A stretch of 64,000 bases of DNA from CAYSPT01 sp964432985 (GCA_964432985.1 CAYSPT010000013.1:1-64000), one strand, 5' to 3'; counted from the first letter of the stretch, positions 24,579 to 33,752 are shown. Notes: generated by a model from the sequence alone, not told the origin. Made by a program: numbers and translations.

Positions 24579-26957
24579 ATGAAACGTTACCTGGCGGCAT
24601 GGATATTTATTCTTTTGTTTCTGGCAGGCGTACTCAATCTGGGGCTGACTGTTTCGGACCCCCTCCTTCCCGTACCCCCCCCCATCCGGGAAGAGGTGGA
24701 AGAGTGGAGTTTCATAGCAAGAACCACTACCACAGCCAATAAAAATTGTCCGGCTGTCGCTGTTGATCAGCGGCGGGAAATACTTCGCTTCGCCTATACC
24801 GAGCAAGACGACTCGGGGTACTACCAGATCTGGACGGCGTCAGACGGAGCCGGCAGATTAGGATTCAACGCCATGTGCCGGACGAGAAGTCCGTTTAACA
24901 AAGACACTCCTCACCTGGTGGTACATAGCAGTGATGGTCGGATCCATTATGTATACGTACAGGAGGACTCCCGGGGACACAGTCAGATATGGACCGTCAG
25001 GATGTCGCCGGGAGAACAGAAGGCCTGGCCGGTGGTGCAGCGGACATTTTCTCCCTGCCCGAGCCTGCATCCTCAGCTTGTAATCGATGAGCGTCGGGAC
25101 CGTGTGTACTGCTTCTATGATGAAACCGCCCCCAATGGTGTTTCCCAGGTATGGGCCGCCTGGTATTCAGGTGACGGCGGCGGCTGGACCGCCAAACAGG
25201 TGACATCGGCACCGTATCACAACCGGCGCCCCCAGGCCTGCCTGGATCCCGACAGCGGGCGTCTCATCGTGGCATTCGAAACACTGGATGAAAACGGCCG
25301 CTGCAGTATTCAGGCGATGCAATCCTCACCCGATTGCTCTGACTGGAATGCTTTGCCGGGGGCCGAGGACGGACTCACCGGGCACCATCCCCGGATAGCC
25401 GTGAACCAGGAAACCGCAACAGTCTTTATCACTTTTATACGGGAAGACCGCTCCGGGATACCGCAGATATGGTGTACTCTATACTCCCATGGAAGCGGAA
25501 AATGGACGGAGCGCCAGCTGACCAAATCATCCGTTCCCTGCCGGAATCCCCGTTTATTGCTTGCTCCCGGCCTCAGCCCTGTATACCTGGTGTACGAACG
25601 GGACGACCACCAGGGTCGTTCCCAGATATGGACGGGTAGAATGAATCCTGACACAACGGGCTGGCGGACCGTAAAGCGCACAAGCGAGCTCGATATCCAG
25701 TTCGGAATGCCCATCCCCCGGGTGGCACTTCACCGCCGGGCACCCGCCCTGACCTATCACCGGAAGAACCATGAGATATGCTTCGTTTACCTGGAGCAAA
25801 GAGAAGGCTGGCAAATTGTTAGTGCCAGGATCCCTGCAGATCGGGATTACTGGGATGCCAGGTTGATACCGCAGCAGCAGTCGCACTTCATTCTGGATAC
25901 GCCCAGGGCCTGGTTTGATAGTGAAGCAAAGAAGATCCGGTACGTTTACCGGGGATATACCCCTTATTACGGACAGCAGATCTGGACGGCGGAAACGAGT
26001 ATGATGCGCGATGACTGGGAAGCCCGGCGAAAGACCTTTCTGAAACAAGGAGTCCTGAATGTCTCTCTAGTCAGCAATCCGAAAACCGATGTCATACACT
26101 ACACGTTTTGCGGAGCTAAACGGTACCCGGTGTATGCGGCTCAGAGCAAGCAGGATGGGTCGGACTGGTTTGTCACTAATAAGATTCAGGATCCGTTTTC
26201 CGCTTCCGGCAACTCCGGTGCCTATGATCCGGTACACGACAGGCTATATTACGTTTTTGCCGGCGATGAAGCGGGAAAAACCCGGCTGTGTCTGGCGGAA
26301 ATGAACAGCGATGGGACCGGGTGGAAAACGGTCCCGCTGGCCACCCTGGAGTGCAGTCCCGATCTGGCCAAACCGGCTTTCGTCCTGGATGCCGCCGCGG
26401 AAACACTTCACCTGGTCTACGTGGATGGCAGCTACGAAGATGGCAGCATCGCCGTGTGGACGGCCCGGGTCGGTACCGATGGCACCGGCTGGCGGGCGAA
26501 TCGCCGCCTGGAGACATTCGTCGAAACGCCTTCTCCCGGAATCCTGTTCGACCATGCACGCGGTACGCTGCACTACATGTTCAGCGCCGCCCGCTCTCAC
26601 GGAGGCGGAAAACTCCTGTGGACCGCGGAGATGGCCCTGGACGGCACCGGCTGGAAGGCAATTGCCCGCACCGACCGGCGGGTGGGATTGACCAGGTTCA
26701 CCCTCAATGACCGCACCAACCGGCTGCATTATGCTTTCGTTACCGACGACCCGGGAGGGCTGCTCCAGCTGTGGACGGCGGAGATGAAGAATGACGGATC
26801 GGATTTCAAAGCGCAGCAGAGAACGTACAATCTCCGCAGTCACAACAGCTTCAACGTCACCCTTAGCCCCGGCCACACGGATTTGTTTTTCGTGTACCAG
26901 GAGTTTGACGGCCGGGAAGCACACTTCAAAACAGCCTTTCTACCGCTTGAGAATTGA
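24579..26957 (+). CDS. Secreted protein with fourteen propeller-like repeats
   Basis: 792 residues with a signal peptide or N-terminal anchor (MKRYLAAWIFILLFLAGVL). From about residue 50 to the end I count fourteen repeats of about 55 residues. Each has an IHYVYV-like strand, then Q-I-W-T-A or a variant, and a (D/G)-G-x-G-W turn (QIWTASD, QIWTVRM, QVWAAWY, QIWCTLY, QIWTGRM, QIWTAET, AVWTARV, LLWTAEM, QLWTAEM). This is the look of a beta-propeller of the BNR or sialidase-like superfamily; fourteen blades would fit two seven-bladed rings. No catalytic motif is recognised. A TTG at 24570 is nearer to AAAGGA, but ATG 24579 begins the signal peptide. Outer surface or periplasmic binding is the likely role. 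Confidence 0.7.
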   Translation: MKRYLAAWIFILLFLAGVLNLGLTVSDPLLPVPPPIREEVEEWSFIARTTTTANKNCPAVAVDQRREILRFAYTEQDDSGYYQIWTASDGAGRLGFNAMCRTRSPFNKDTPHLVVHSSDGRIHYVYVQEDSRGHSQIWTVRMSPGEQKAWPVVQRTFSPCPSLHPQLVIDERRDRVYCFYDETAPNGVSQVWAAWYSGDGGGWTAKQVTSAPYHNRRPQACLDPDSGRLIVAFETLDENGRCSIQAMQSSPDCSDWNALPGAEDGLTGHHPRIAVNQETATVFITFIREDRSGIPQIWCTLYSHGSGKWTERQLTKSSVPCRNPRLLLAPGLSPVYLVYERDDHQGRSQIWTGRMNPDTTGWRTVKRTSELDIQFGMPIPRVALHRRAPALTYHRKNHEICFVYLEQREGWQIVSARIPADRDYWDARLIPQQQSHFILDTPRAWFDSEAKKIRYVYRGYTPYYGQQIWTAETSMMRDDWEARRKTFLKQGVLNVSLVSNPKTDVIHYTFCGAKRYPVYAAQSKQDGSDWFVTNKIQDPFSASGNSGAYDPVHDRLYYVFAGDEAGKTRLCLAEMNSDGTGWKTVPLATLECSPDLAKPAFVLDAAAETLHLVYVDGSYEDGSIAVWTARVGTDGTGWRANRRLETFVETPSPGILFDHARGTLHYMFSAARSHGGGKLLWTAEMALDGTGWKAIARTDRRVGLTRFTLNDRTNRLHYAFVTDDPGGLLQLWTAEMKNDGSDFKAQQRTYNLRSHNSFNVTLSPGHTDLFFVYQEFDGREAHFKTAFLPLEN

Positions 26958-27010
26958 AGTGGCCGGCGGTGACCAAGCTACGCTTCTTTTCTAAGCTGTC
27001 TCAAGTAGCG

Positions 27011-27910
27011 TTATTTTTTCCGGTAGCTCTTGTGAAGCACTTCCAGACCGAATCCGAGGGCCAGGCCGGCAAAAATACCCGGCGGGACCATGTTCAAAAA
27101 AATACCAAGGCCGAAAGGGACGAATAATCCGGCCAGGAACAGGTGCCCCTTCGGTTTCCGCCCCTTCTTGAAACGGTATAAGCCCGCCAGGCCGAATCCC
27201 GCGCCGAGGCCGCAAATAATAAAACTACCGACTTCGTTCAGGATGAAACCTACGGCCATGCACAGGAATAAACCGGCGATGAAGGCCACACCTTCCAGAT
27301 CCTTCTCGCTGCCGCCAACGATTTCCTCTTCATCAGTGTCAAAGGGGGGAGCAGAGGGACGAGGTTTCTCGTCATCGGCCAGAATCGGCCGAGGTTCCCC
27401 CTCCTTCAACACCTTGAATATCTTTATCCGGTCGGGAATACCCTTGAACACCCGGAAACCGATTTCGGCGGTGGGCACTTCGGTCTTGTTCATGACCAGG
27501 TAGGTCGCCTCGGTGAAATACACCTCGTTCGCTTCGGCGATGCCTTCCAGGCGGGCGGCTATGTTCACCGGCTCTCCGTAGATATCCCCTTCCTCCACGG
27601 TGACTTCACCGGTGTTGATAGCCACCCGGATTTCCAGGCGGTCCTTTTCTTCGGTGCCCCGGTTGTACTCCCGCAGTTTTTCCTGGAGAAGTATCCCGGA
27701 CAGGACCGCGTCGGTCGGGCTCTGAAAGACCACCAGGAACGAATCGCCGATTTCCTTGACGATTTGGCCACCCTTGCTTTCAAGCACCGGAACCAGCAGT
27801 TCCTTGTGCTGCCGTATGAGACCGATGGTGTCGCTGCGGCTCTGCTGGCTGGTGCGGCTGGTAAACCCTTTTATATCGGTGAACATAATTGTCAGATCTT
27901 TGTGTTCCAT
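27011..27910 (-). CDS. Class III adenylate/guanylate cyclase with C-terminal membrane domain
   Basis: 299 residues. The cyclase domain is at the N-terminus (1-180): IMFTDIKGFT gives the first metal Asp, IVKEIGDSFLVVF the second with the base-recognising Lys, and GDIYGEPVNIAARLE the transition-state Asn and Arg, so it should be active. An acidic linker (about 195-210) precedes three or four hydrophobic helices rich in glycine (FIAGLFLCMAVGFIL, FIICGLGAGFGLAGL, GLFVPFGLGIFL). Having the catalytic domain before the membrane part is less common than the reverse. ATG 27910 follows GGAGGAAAACC. The product, probably cAMP, could act on the cNMP-binding protein at 48.4-51.5 kb; that link is inference. 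Confidence 0.88.
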   Translation of the reverse strand: MEHKDLTIMFTDIKGFTSRTSQQSRSDTIGLIRQHKELLVPVLESKGGQIVKEIGDSFLVVFQSPTDAVLSGILLQEKLREYNRGTEEKDRLEIRVAINTGEVTVEEGDIYGEPVNIAARLEGIAEANEVYFTEATYLVMNKTEVPTAEIGFRVFKGIPDRIKIFKVLKEGEPRPILADDEKPRPSAPPFDTDEEEIVGGSEKDLEGVAFIAGLFLCMAVGFILNEVGSFIICGLGAGFGLAGLYRFKKGRKPKGHLFLAGLFVPFGLGIFLNMVPPGIFAGLALGFGLEVLHKSYRKK

Positions 27911-27953
27911 GGTTTTCCTCCGAATGGTTACGAACATATTTGCATCCTGCCCA

Positions 27954-27982
27954 TTGTATCACGTCTTTCGGAACAGTATTAA
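27954..27982 (+). promoter_or_regulatory. Sigma-70-like promoter for the ABC exporter operon
   Basis: TTGTAT (27954-27959), a 17-base spacer, then TATTAA (27977-27982), 55 bases before the start at 28038. Only moderate matches. Confidence 0.35.
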
Positions 27983-28037
27983 ACTCTGTCTGACTACTTG
28001 CATTCCCCTGTTCTTCCCCGGTACACTGTCCCGCGAG

Positions 28038-29072
28038 ATGAGCGAATCAATGAACAACTCTTTCAGTATCAATATTCAGGAACTGGTCAAGAAGTACGTC
28101 TCCACCGACCGGGAGAAGAAAAAGCATTACTCCATTATTCCTCCCTTTGTTCACCGGGAAAAGAAAACCGTCCGGGCCCTGGACAACTTTTCACTTTCGA
28201 TAAGAAAAGGAGAACTCCTGGCCCTGCTGGGGCCCAACGGCGCCGGGAAGACGACCCTCATCAAGATACTCTCCACCCTGCTGGAGCCCACCTCCGGTAC
28301 GGTGGTGGTCAACGGATTCAATGCGGCTACAGAGCCGGAGCGGGTGCGGGCGTCACTGGGAGTTGTCATCGGCGGGGAGCGTGCCATGTACTGGAAGCTG
28401 ACGGGGCGGGAAAACCTCAGCTACTTTGCCAGCCTGTACCAGGTGCCCCCCGACGAGGCAAACGAAAGAATGGAAAGGATGCTGGAGCTGGTGGGATTGA
28501 CCGACCGGGCCAACGACCGGGTGGAGCAGTATTCCAGTGGCATGCGCCAGCGGCTCCTGCTGGCCAAGAGCTTTATGAACGATCCGGCCATCGTCCTGTT
28601 CGACGAGCCCACCGTGGGTCTCGACGTGCAGTCTTCGCGCCATATCCGCAGCTTCATCAAGGAGCAGAGCACCACTGGCAAGACCATGGTCTTCGCCACC
28701 CACTACATGGAAGAGGCCGACCAGTTGGCCGACCGGGTGGCGGTCATCCACAAGGGTAAACTGGTGGCCCTGGACACCCCTGAGAACCTGAAAGCAACCA
28801 TCTGCCCCGAAACCATCGTCCACGTTGAATTCGCCCCGGGTGAAGACGGGAGCAAGGAAGCCTTTGAGAAGATCCCCGGGGTCAATAAGGTATTGAAAAG
28901 AGAGAACCTGGAGGAGGCCGGGAGCGCCTACAAGCTGTTCGTCGGCGGGAATCCCGCCAGGCTGGCCCGGAAAATGATCCACATGCTGCCGGATATCGCC
29001 ACCCTGCACTTCGACCGGCCCACCCTGGAGGATGTGTTCATCAAGCTCACCGGGGAGGGGTTGACGGACTGA
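28038..29072 (+). CDS. ABC transporter ATP-binding protein (ABC-2 exporter)
   Basis: 344 residues. Walker A GPNGAGKTT, signature YSSGMRQRL, Walker B IVLFDEPTVGLD and H-loop THYMEEAD are complete, followed by a regulatory C-terminal domain (TIVHVEFAPGED...LEDVFIKLTGEGL) as in multidrug or polysaccharide ABC-2 ATPases. An N-terminal extension of about 30 residues (YVSTDREKKKHYSIIPPFVHREKK) resembles the start of NodI/CcmA-like ATPases. ATG 28038 is the first Met near the family start; the frame is open further upstream into the promoter. Two permease genes follow with gaps of one and two bases, forming a three-gene operon. Confidence 0.92.
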   Translation: MSESMNNSFSINIQELVKKYVSTDREKKKHYSIIPPFVHREKKTVRALDNFSLSIRKGELLALLGPNGAGKTTLIKILSTLLEPTSGTVVVNGFNAATEPERVRASLGVVIGGERAMYWKLTGRENLSYFASLYQVPPDEANERMERMLELVGLTDRANDRVEQYSSGMRQRLLLAKSFMNDPAIVLFDEPTVGLDVQSSRHIRSFIKEQSTTGKTMVFATHYMEEADQLADRVAVIHKGKLVALDTPENLKATICPETIVHVEFAPGEDGSKEAFEKIPGVNKVLKRENLEEAGSAYKLFVGGNPARLARKMIHMLPDIATLHFDRPTLEDVFIKLTGEGLTD

Positions 29073-29073
29073 T

Positions 29074-29919
29074 ATGCGCCGCTCCCCGCTCACTGACAAC
29101 TATATCAGACCCCTGATTGCCGTAGCTAAAAAGGAGCTGAAAATCTTTCTCAGCTATCCCACCTGGACCATTATGATTACCGCCTTTCCGATCCTCTTCA
29201 CCTACAAGTTTTTGCTCATCGGCAAGCTCTTCTCGGGGACCCTGGAAACGAGCTCCCGGAATTTCACCGCGCTCACGGGAACCGACAACTATGTCGGTTA
29301 CATCGTTATCGGCGCTTCGGTGTGGATACTGATCGTGAACGTCATGTGGAATGTCGGTTTTTCTCTCAGGCATGAGCAGATGCACGGGACGCTGGAGCAA
29401 AGCTGGGTAACTCCTACACCACGGATAATTCTCCTGCTGGGGCGGACGCTCTCCGGACTTATCACCAACACGGCCATCATCGGAATCATGTACCTGTTTA
29501 CCGAGCTGGTCTTCGGCCTGAACCTGAAAGGCAGTATCCCTTCGGCTCTCCTCATCCTGATAATCCTGCTGGTCAGCCTCTACGGAGTAGGAATCATATT
29601 CGGGGCCATCGTGCTGCTGTTCAAGGAGTCCCAGCGTCTCATCATGGTTTTCAACTCACTGGCCCTGATGCTATGCGGTGTCATGTACCCCTCGCGGGTG
29701 CTGCCCGATCGAGTCACCCGTATCACCAGACACATCCCGTTCACCCGGGCCATTGACAACATCAGGCGGATTCTCATCTTCGACGAGAGCATCACCACCA
29801 TGCTCCCGGACCTGCTGGCCATGGCGGTGTGGGGAGCGGTACTGTTCGCTGTAGGATACCTGGTGTTCATCAAGGTAGAGAACATCAGCCGCCGTACCGG
29901 GACATTCGGGAGCTACTGA
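29074..29919 (+). CDS. ABC-2 type permease
   Basis: 281 residues, six membrane helices. Typical ABC-2 membrane protein with an amphipathic start (AVAKKELKIFLSYPTWTIMI), the segment EQMHGTLEQSWVTPTPRIILLLGRTLSGL and the C-terminal VMYPSRVLPDRVTRITRHIPFTRAIDNIRR. It begins one base after the ATPase stop. Together with the next permease it probably forms a heterodimeric export channel. Substrate unknown. Confidence 0.88.
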   Translation: MRRSPLTDNYIRPLIAVAKKELKIFLSYPTWTIMITAFPILFTYKFLLIGKLFSGTLETSSRNFTALTGTDNYVGYIVIGASVWILIVNVMWNVGFSLRHEQMHGTLEQSWVTPTPRIILLLGRTLSGLITNTAIIGIMYLFTELVFGLNLKGSIPSALLILIILLVSLYGVGIIFGAIVLLFKESQRLIMVFNSLALMLCGVMYPSRVLPDRVTRITRHIPFTRAIDNIRRILIFDESITTMLPDLLAMAVWGAVLFAVGYLVFIKVENISRRTGTFGSY

Positions 29920-29921
29920 CC

Positions 29922-30896
29922 ATGGACACAACGACTACACCGAACATACCTGCAAATCCGCACGGAAATGTGCCTGAAAAATGCACCGCAGATGTGCCCG
30001 CACATCTGGACCCGCCGCAGTTGCGCCAGCAACAATACCCGCCGCAGTTGCGCCAGCAACTGCGCCAGCAGCTGCTCCAGCAGCTGCGCATTGTCGGCGC
30101 CATCGTGAAAAAACAGTTTAAGCACACGGTGCGCTACCGGTTGGTGCTGGTGTCCCGCATCCTCATGCCCATTGTCTGGCTTCTGCCCGTCATCTTCATG
30201 GGAATCGCCTTCTCGGGGAACATGGCCACCGACGAGTTTGTCCGCCACACCGGGATCAACGATTACCTCTCCTTCCTGATCCTGGGGACCATACTCTGGC
30301 AGTTCGTTAACGTCGCCTTCTACGAAATCGGTTTCGCCCTGAGGATCGAGATGTGGTTTGGTACCCTGGAGCAGAACTGGGTTGCTCCCATGAACCGGTT
30401 CGTCTTCCTTATTGGGAAATCGGTGTTCAGCCTGGTGATCTCCCTGGTTTACATGACCTTCTGCCTGCTGTTTGCTAAACTATTCTTCAATTTCAACCTG
30501 GACACAGCCAACCTGCTGGGTGGCCTGGCAATTATTATCGTATCCCTGTTCATTTTCTACGGGGTCGGATTCATGTTCTGCGGCTTCACCCTGATCGTCA
30601 AGGAAGCGGGGCCGCTGGCGGAAATTATCGGGATGTCGCTGCCCATACTGTGCGGGGCGTCCTTTCCCATTACCGTACTGCCTGGCTGGATGCAGCTGGT
30701 TTCCCGATTCATCCCCCTGACCTACTCAGTGGACTGCCTGCGGAGCATATTCCTGGGAACCAAGACGATCCTTCCCCTGCACCTGGAGATAATTATCCTG
30801 GTCGTCAGCGCAGTGGTGGTGCCCTACATCGGGTATCGTGTGTTTATTGCTGCCGACAAGCAAACTAGAAAAATGGGAAATCTGGGGCATTATTAG
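29922..30896 (+). CDS. ABC-2 type permease with Gln-rich N-terminal extension
   Basis: 324 residues. The membrane part (from about residue 65) parallels the preceding permease: EMWFGTLEQNWVAPMNRFVFLIGKSVFSL and ASFPITVLPGWMQLVSRFIPLTYSVDCLR. The first 60 residues are unusual: a Pro/Thr stretch followed by repeated QLRQQ units (PPQLRQQQY, PPQLRQQLRQQLLQQLR), encoded by a 27-bp duplication. ATG 29922 is two bases after the preceding stop. It likely pairs with the preceding permease and shares the ATPase. Confidence 0.87.
   Translation: MDTTTTPNIPANPHGNVPEKCTADVPAHLDPPQLRQQQYPPQLRQQLRQQLLQQLRIVGAIVKKQFKHTVRYRLVLVSRILMPIVWLLPVIFMGIAFSGNMATDEFVRHTGINDYLSFLILGTILWQFVNVAFYEIGFALRIEMWFGTLEQNWVAPMNRFVFLIGKSVFSLVISLVYMTFCLLFAKLFFNFNLDTANLLGGLAIIIVSLFIFYGVGFMFCGFTLIVKEAGPLAEIIGMSLPILCGASFPITVLPGWMQLVSRFIPLTYSVDCLRSIFLGTKTILPLHLEIIILVVSAVVVPYIGYRVFIAADKQTRKMGNLGHY
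30011..30060. repeat. 27-bp duplication encoding a Gln-rich segment
   Basis: A 23-bp sequence beginning CCCGCCGCAGTTGCGCCAGC occurs at 30011-30033 and 30038-30060, period 27 bp (nine codons). It is followed by further CAGCTGC-type units. It is in frame in the second permease gene. Confidence 0.85.
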
Positions 30897-30908
30897 TCGT
30901 ATGAGGCC

Positions 30909-31054
30909 CTGCAGCCCACCAGAAGGCTTACATTCGGTCAGAGTTTGCCCTGCCGCCCTTTGCTGGAATCCTTGTTGACCGGAAAGACTTGTCTGTCGCT
31001 TATAGAATGCTCTGCAGCCCACCAGAAGGCTTACATTCGGTCAGAGTTTGCCCT
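30909..31054. repeat. 43-bp direct repeat, period 103 bp, intergenic
   Basis: A 43-bp sequence starting CTGCAGCCCACCAGAAGGCT occurs at 30909-30951 and 31012-31054 without change. After each copy comes a related GTTTGCCCT/CCGCCCTTTGCT tail. The 183-bp gap between the convergent permease and chaperone genes holds nothing else that I can identify. Confidence 0.85.
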
Positions 31055-31079
31055 ACAAGTTTGCCCTACCGCCCTTTGC

Positions 31080-32228
31080 TTAGTCGTGAGCGCAGGGTCC
31101 TGTGCCGCCGCAGGCGTTGTTTCCGCAACCGGGGCACGGCTTTTTCGTGGTCTCCGGTTTCTTCTCCTCGACGGGGGTTTTGGGTTCTTCACTCAGGAAC
31201 TGCTCGATGGCCGCGCCTTTCTTCAGTTCTTCCACGTGCGTTTCCACGGCTTTTTGCATCTTTTCCTGCTTTAGATACTGTTCGAGTTGGCTGCGTACCT
31301 GGTCGAAGGGAACGGTTCCCGCTTCTTTCTTCTCGACGGTCTTGATGAGGTGATATCCGAACTTTGTTTCGACCACGTCACTGAGTTCCCCGGCTTTCAG
31401 AGCGAAGGCGGTTTCCTCGAATTCCTTGACCATCTGGCCCCGGCGGAAAGAACCCAGGTCGCCGCCTTTAGCGCTGCTTGGGCACTGGGAATACTGCTTG
31501 GCCAAATCGGCGAAACTCTCGCCCTTTTCCACCTTCTGTTTGACATCGACCAGCTTTTCCCTGGCTTCTTTTTTCTGCTTCTCGTCTGCATCGGCTTCGA
31601 GCTTGATCAAAATGTGACTAGCCTTGACCTCTTCGGGCTGCTTGAACATGGCCTGGTTATTATCGTAATACTCTTTGCTCTCGGTTTCCTTTAGCACGAT
31701 CTTTGAAGAAAACTCAGTATTGATAAACTGCTGCAGGGTCACGTCCTTGCGGACACGGGCCACCAGCTCATCTTCGGTGACATTCATCTGTTTCAGAGCC
31801 TCTTGAAACTCCTGCTCCGTCTTGAAACGGCCCTTCAACATCATGATCTGTTGAGAAATCATGGCGTCGTCCACGGAAAAATCCTTGGTTTTTATTTCCT
31901 GGATCAGCAGTTCCCGGGAGATCAAGGTGTTCATAACTTCCTTTTTAAGCATCTCGTCCTGGAAGCTGCCTACGTACCTCCCCATTCTGATCAGCTGACT
32001 CTTTATACTTTCCATTTCCCGTTCAAATTGCTCCCGGGTAATGATGACCTTGTTTACCGTGGCAACCGTTTCCGACTTCTCGGCAGCTTTTTGCGCCGGT
32101 TCAGCCTGGTCATTATCTGCGGCTTCCTGTTTACTCCCGCTTCCCTGGGCCCACAGCGGCAGCACCGACAATCCCAGTATCAGTACCGCTGCCGTAATAA
32201 CAGCCCTCATCCTCATGGTTGTACTCAT
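31080..32228 (-). CDS. SurA/PpiC-like peptidyl-prolyl isomerase with Cys-rich tail
   Basis: 382 residues. A signal peptide (VITAAVLILGLSVLPLWAQG) is followed by a SurA-type helical chaperone domain (about 55-195, VNKVIITREQFEREM) and one parvulin domain (about 204-300, EVKASHILIKLEADA, GGDLGSFRRGQMVKEFEETAF, VVETKFGYHLIKT). It probably folds exported or outer-membrane proteins in the periplasm. The last residues, KKPCPGCGNNACGGTGPCAHD, contain four cysteines and a histidine, an unusual possible metal-binding tail. The start follows AAAAGGAGGCGTTTAA. No close operon partner. Confidence 0.9.
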   Translation of the reverse strand: MSTTMRMRAVITAAVLILGLSVLPLWAQGSGSKQEAADNDQAEPAQKAAEKSETVATVNKVIITREQFEREMESIKSQLIRMGRYVGSFQDEMLKKEVMNTLISRELLIQEIKTKDFSVDDAMISQQIMMLKGRFKTEQEFQEALKQMNVTEDELVARVRKDVTLQQFINTEFSSKIVLKETESKEYYDNNQAMFKQPEEVKASHILIKLEADADEKQKKEAREKLVDVKQKVEKGESFADLAKQYSQCPSSAKGGDLGSFRRGQMVKEFEETAFALKAGELSDVVETKFGYHLIKTVEKKEAGTVPFDQVRSQLEQYLKQEKMQKAVETHVEELKKGAAIEQFLSEEPKTPVEEKKPETTKKPCPGCGNNACGGTGPCAHD

Positions 32229-32389
32229 TTAAACGCCTCCTTTTCGGGTTTCAATTAGACCGACGCAGTATAACACAGAGAGAATGCCACGTCTATTCCA
32301 GAATCAATCCTGCACACTGTGGTTTCCACGCCGATTTCTCACATTAAATGCCAATACATGATATAATTGCCCATTGTGTTTGGAGCATA

Positions 32390-32418
32390 TTCCGAATGTG
32401 TTCGGAACAAATTCCGAA
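32390..32418. promoter_or_regulatory. Operator-like palindrome with third half-site before the unknown 437-residue gene
   Basis: TTCCGAA-TGTG-TTCGGAA (32390-32407) is a perfect inverted repeat and another TTCCGAA lies at 32412-32418, so half-sites are 11 bases apart. A TATAAT at 32362-32367 could be the -10, which would place the palindrome just after the transcription start, as expected for repression. Confidence 0.6.
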
Positions 32419-32438
32419 AGGATCGTGAACGGACTGCG

Positions 32439-33752
32439 ATGTCAGATAACAACAAAACCGAACGAAATGAAAATAATCGTTATCCGCAGCTTGATCCCGA
32501 GCTGAAGAATACGTTATGCGGACTGCTGCAGCAGCTTCCCGACGCCAGGATTTCATTTTTGTTGAGCGGGTTTTCTCCTTTCATGGGGCAGACGGCCGAT
32601 CTCGACGAGTACTTTATTTACACCGTCATGCAACGGTACAAACTGACTTCCCGCAAGGCAGTCAGGGTTATGTTCTCACCGGCCTCATTCTACCCTCGAG
32701 ATCAGAAAAGCTACGCCCGCGGCTTCAAGCAGTATTACGAAAGGCATCTCGGTGTAAGAACATGCGTGTTTAAGTTCTACACCTTCTATCATCTCCAGCG
32801 AATCGACCGCCTGATGAAGAATCTCAACAGCTACGAAACACAGAACGATCTGCTTGATGTCGGATTTTTGTGCCTGATCAACTCCATGGAAAACATGGGA
32901 ATCGTCAGAAATTTCCTGCACAACAACCGGGAGAATCCTCTTGAAGCCATGCAGGCCCTGGCCACAGGTGAGTTCCAGAACCGGCTCGACGCGGTGGAAC
33001 AGTTGTTCGTCAAGCAGGTTTTTCTGAACCTCCTGGAGAACGGTCCAGCGGCTATCCCCAGAATACTCAACTGGCTGGAAAAAAGAAGGGCAACATTCCT
33101 GCGCCGGGCCCGGACCGAATACCTGAGAAACGCCAGGCTTCTGGGGGAAGTCAACGCATTCTATGGAGGGGGCGGCGATCCTGAGTTTCTGGTCGACATG
33201 TATGATTACAAAGTCAGGGGTAAAAACCACTGGTCCCTGTTACTTGGAGCCTTGGACCGTGGTGTGCCTTTCATGGGATACAGCGCTCACGCCATTTTGT
33301 TCGGCTGGAACCACCATGAAATGATTCCCTACACCGATCGGAACAAGAAAGCGTCTTACATCGACCATCTCGAGTCCAAATATACATTCGTCAGGCCCCG
33401 TAAACGTGATTATTTTGTCCTCCGCCCTATGAAAAAAATGGTTCCTCTCAGCCTGATCGTTCATTATGAGCGTCAGGTCGCCGACTTGAGGAAGTTCGAG
33501 CTCAATTATTTTGACGAAACGGTTCCTGAAGATGTCATGAGCCTGCGGAACAACTGTGCCATCGGTTGTTTTGACACTGGGGACGACAATACCAGACTCA
33601 TGGGATTCTGGAGTACCGTAACACCTCCTCACCGGGACAAGACCAGCGAGATACGCTACATTCACTATTACAACGGGAAGCCCTGTAAACTGCGGCATGG
33701 GGAGGTTCTTTCCATCAAACCCAATCAACCGTTTCCTTCCCGCAACACCTGA
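32439..33752 (+). CDS. Protein of unknown function upstream of an isochorismatase-like hydrolase
   Basis: 437 residues, soluble, no signal peptide. I do not recognise the family. It is mostly helical, basic in the middle (LEKRRATFLRRARTEYLRNARLLGEVNAFYGGGGD) and has a C-terminal part with possible catalytic-looking residues (FGWNHHEMIPYTDR, PRKRDYFVLRPMKK, NNCAIGCFDTGDDNTRLMG). ATG 32439 is the Met nearest the palindrome and closest to a good start region; the frame is open to 32367, but that segment overlaps the probable promoter. The next gene begins three bases after its stop, so the two products probably act together. A palindromic operator precedes it. Confidence 0.65.
   Translation: MSDNNKTERNENNRYPQLDPELKNTLCGLLQQLPDARISFLLSGFSPFMGQTADLDEYFIYTVMQRYKLTSRKAVRVMFSPASFYPRDQKSYARGFKQYYERHLGVRTCVFKFYTFYHLQRIDRLMKNLNSYETQNDLLDVGFLCLINSMENMGIVRNFLHNNRENPLEAMQALATGEFQNRLDAVEQLFVKQVFLNLLENGPAAIPRILNWLEKRRATFLRRARTEYLRNARLLGEVNAFYGGGGDPEFLVDMYDYKVRGKNHWSLLLGALDRGVPFMGYSAHAILFGWNHHEMIPYTDRNKKASYIDHLESKYTFVRPRKRDYFVLRPMKKMVPLSLIVHYERQVADLRKFELNYFDETVPEDVMSLRNNCAIGCFDTGDDNTRLMGFWSTVTPPHRDKTSEIRYIHYYNGKPCKLRHGEVLSIKPNQPFPSRNT

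Noticed and set aside
26958..27010. Terminator between the propeller-like gene and the cyclase gene
   Set aside because: A T-run is present (27010-27020 region), but the possible stem GCTAC/GTAGC is only five pairs with a long loop; not convincing.
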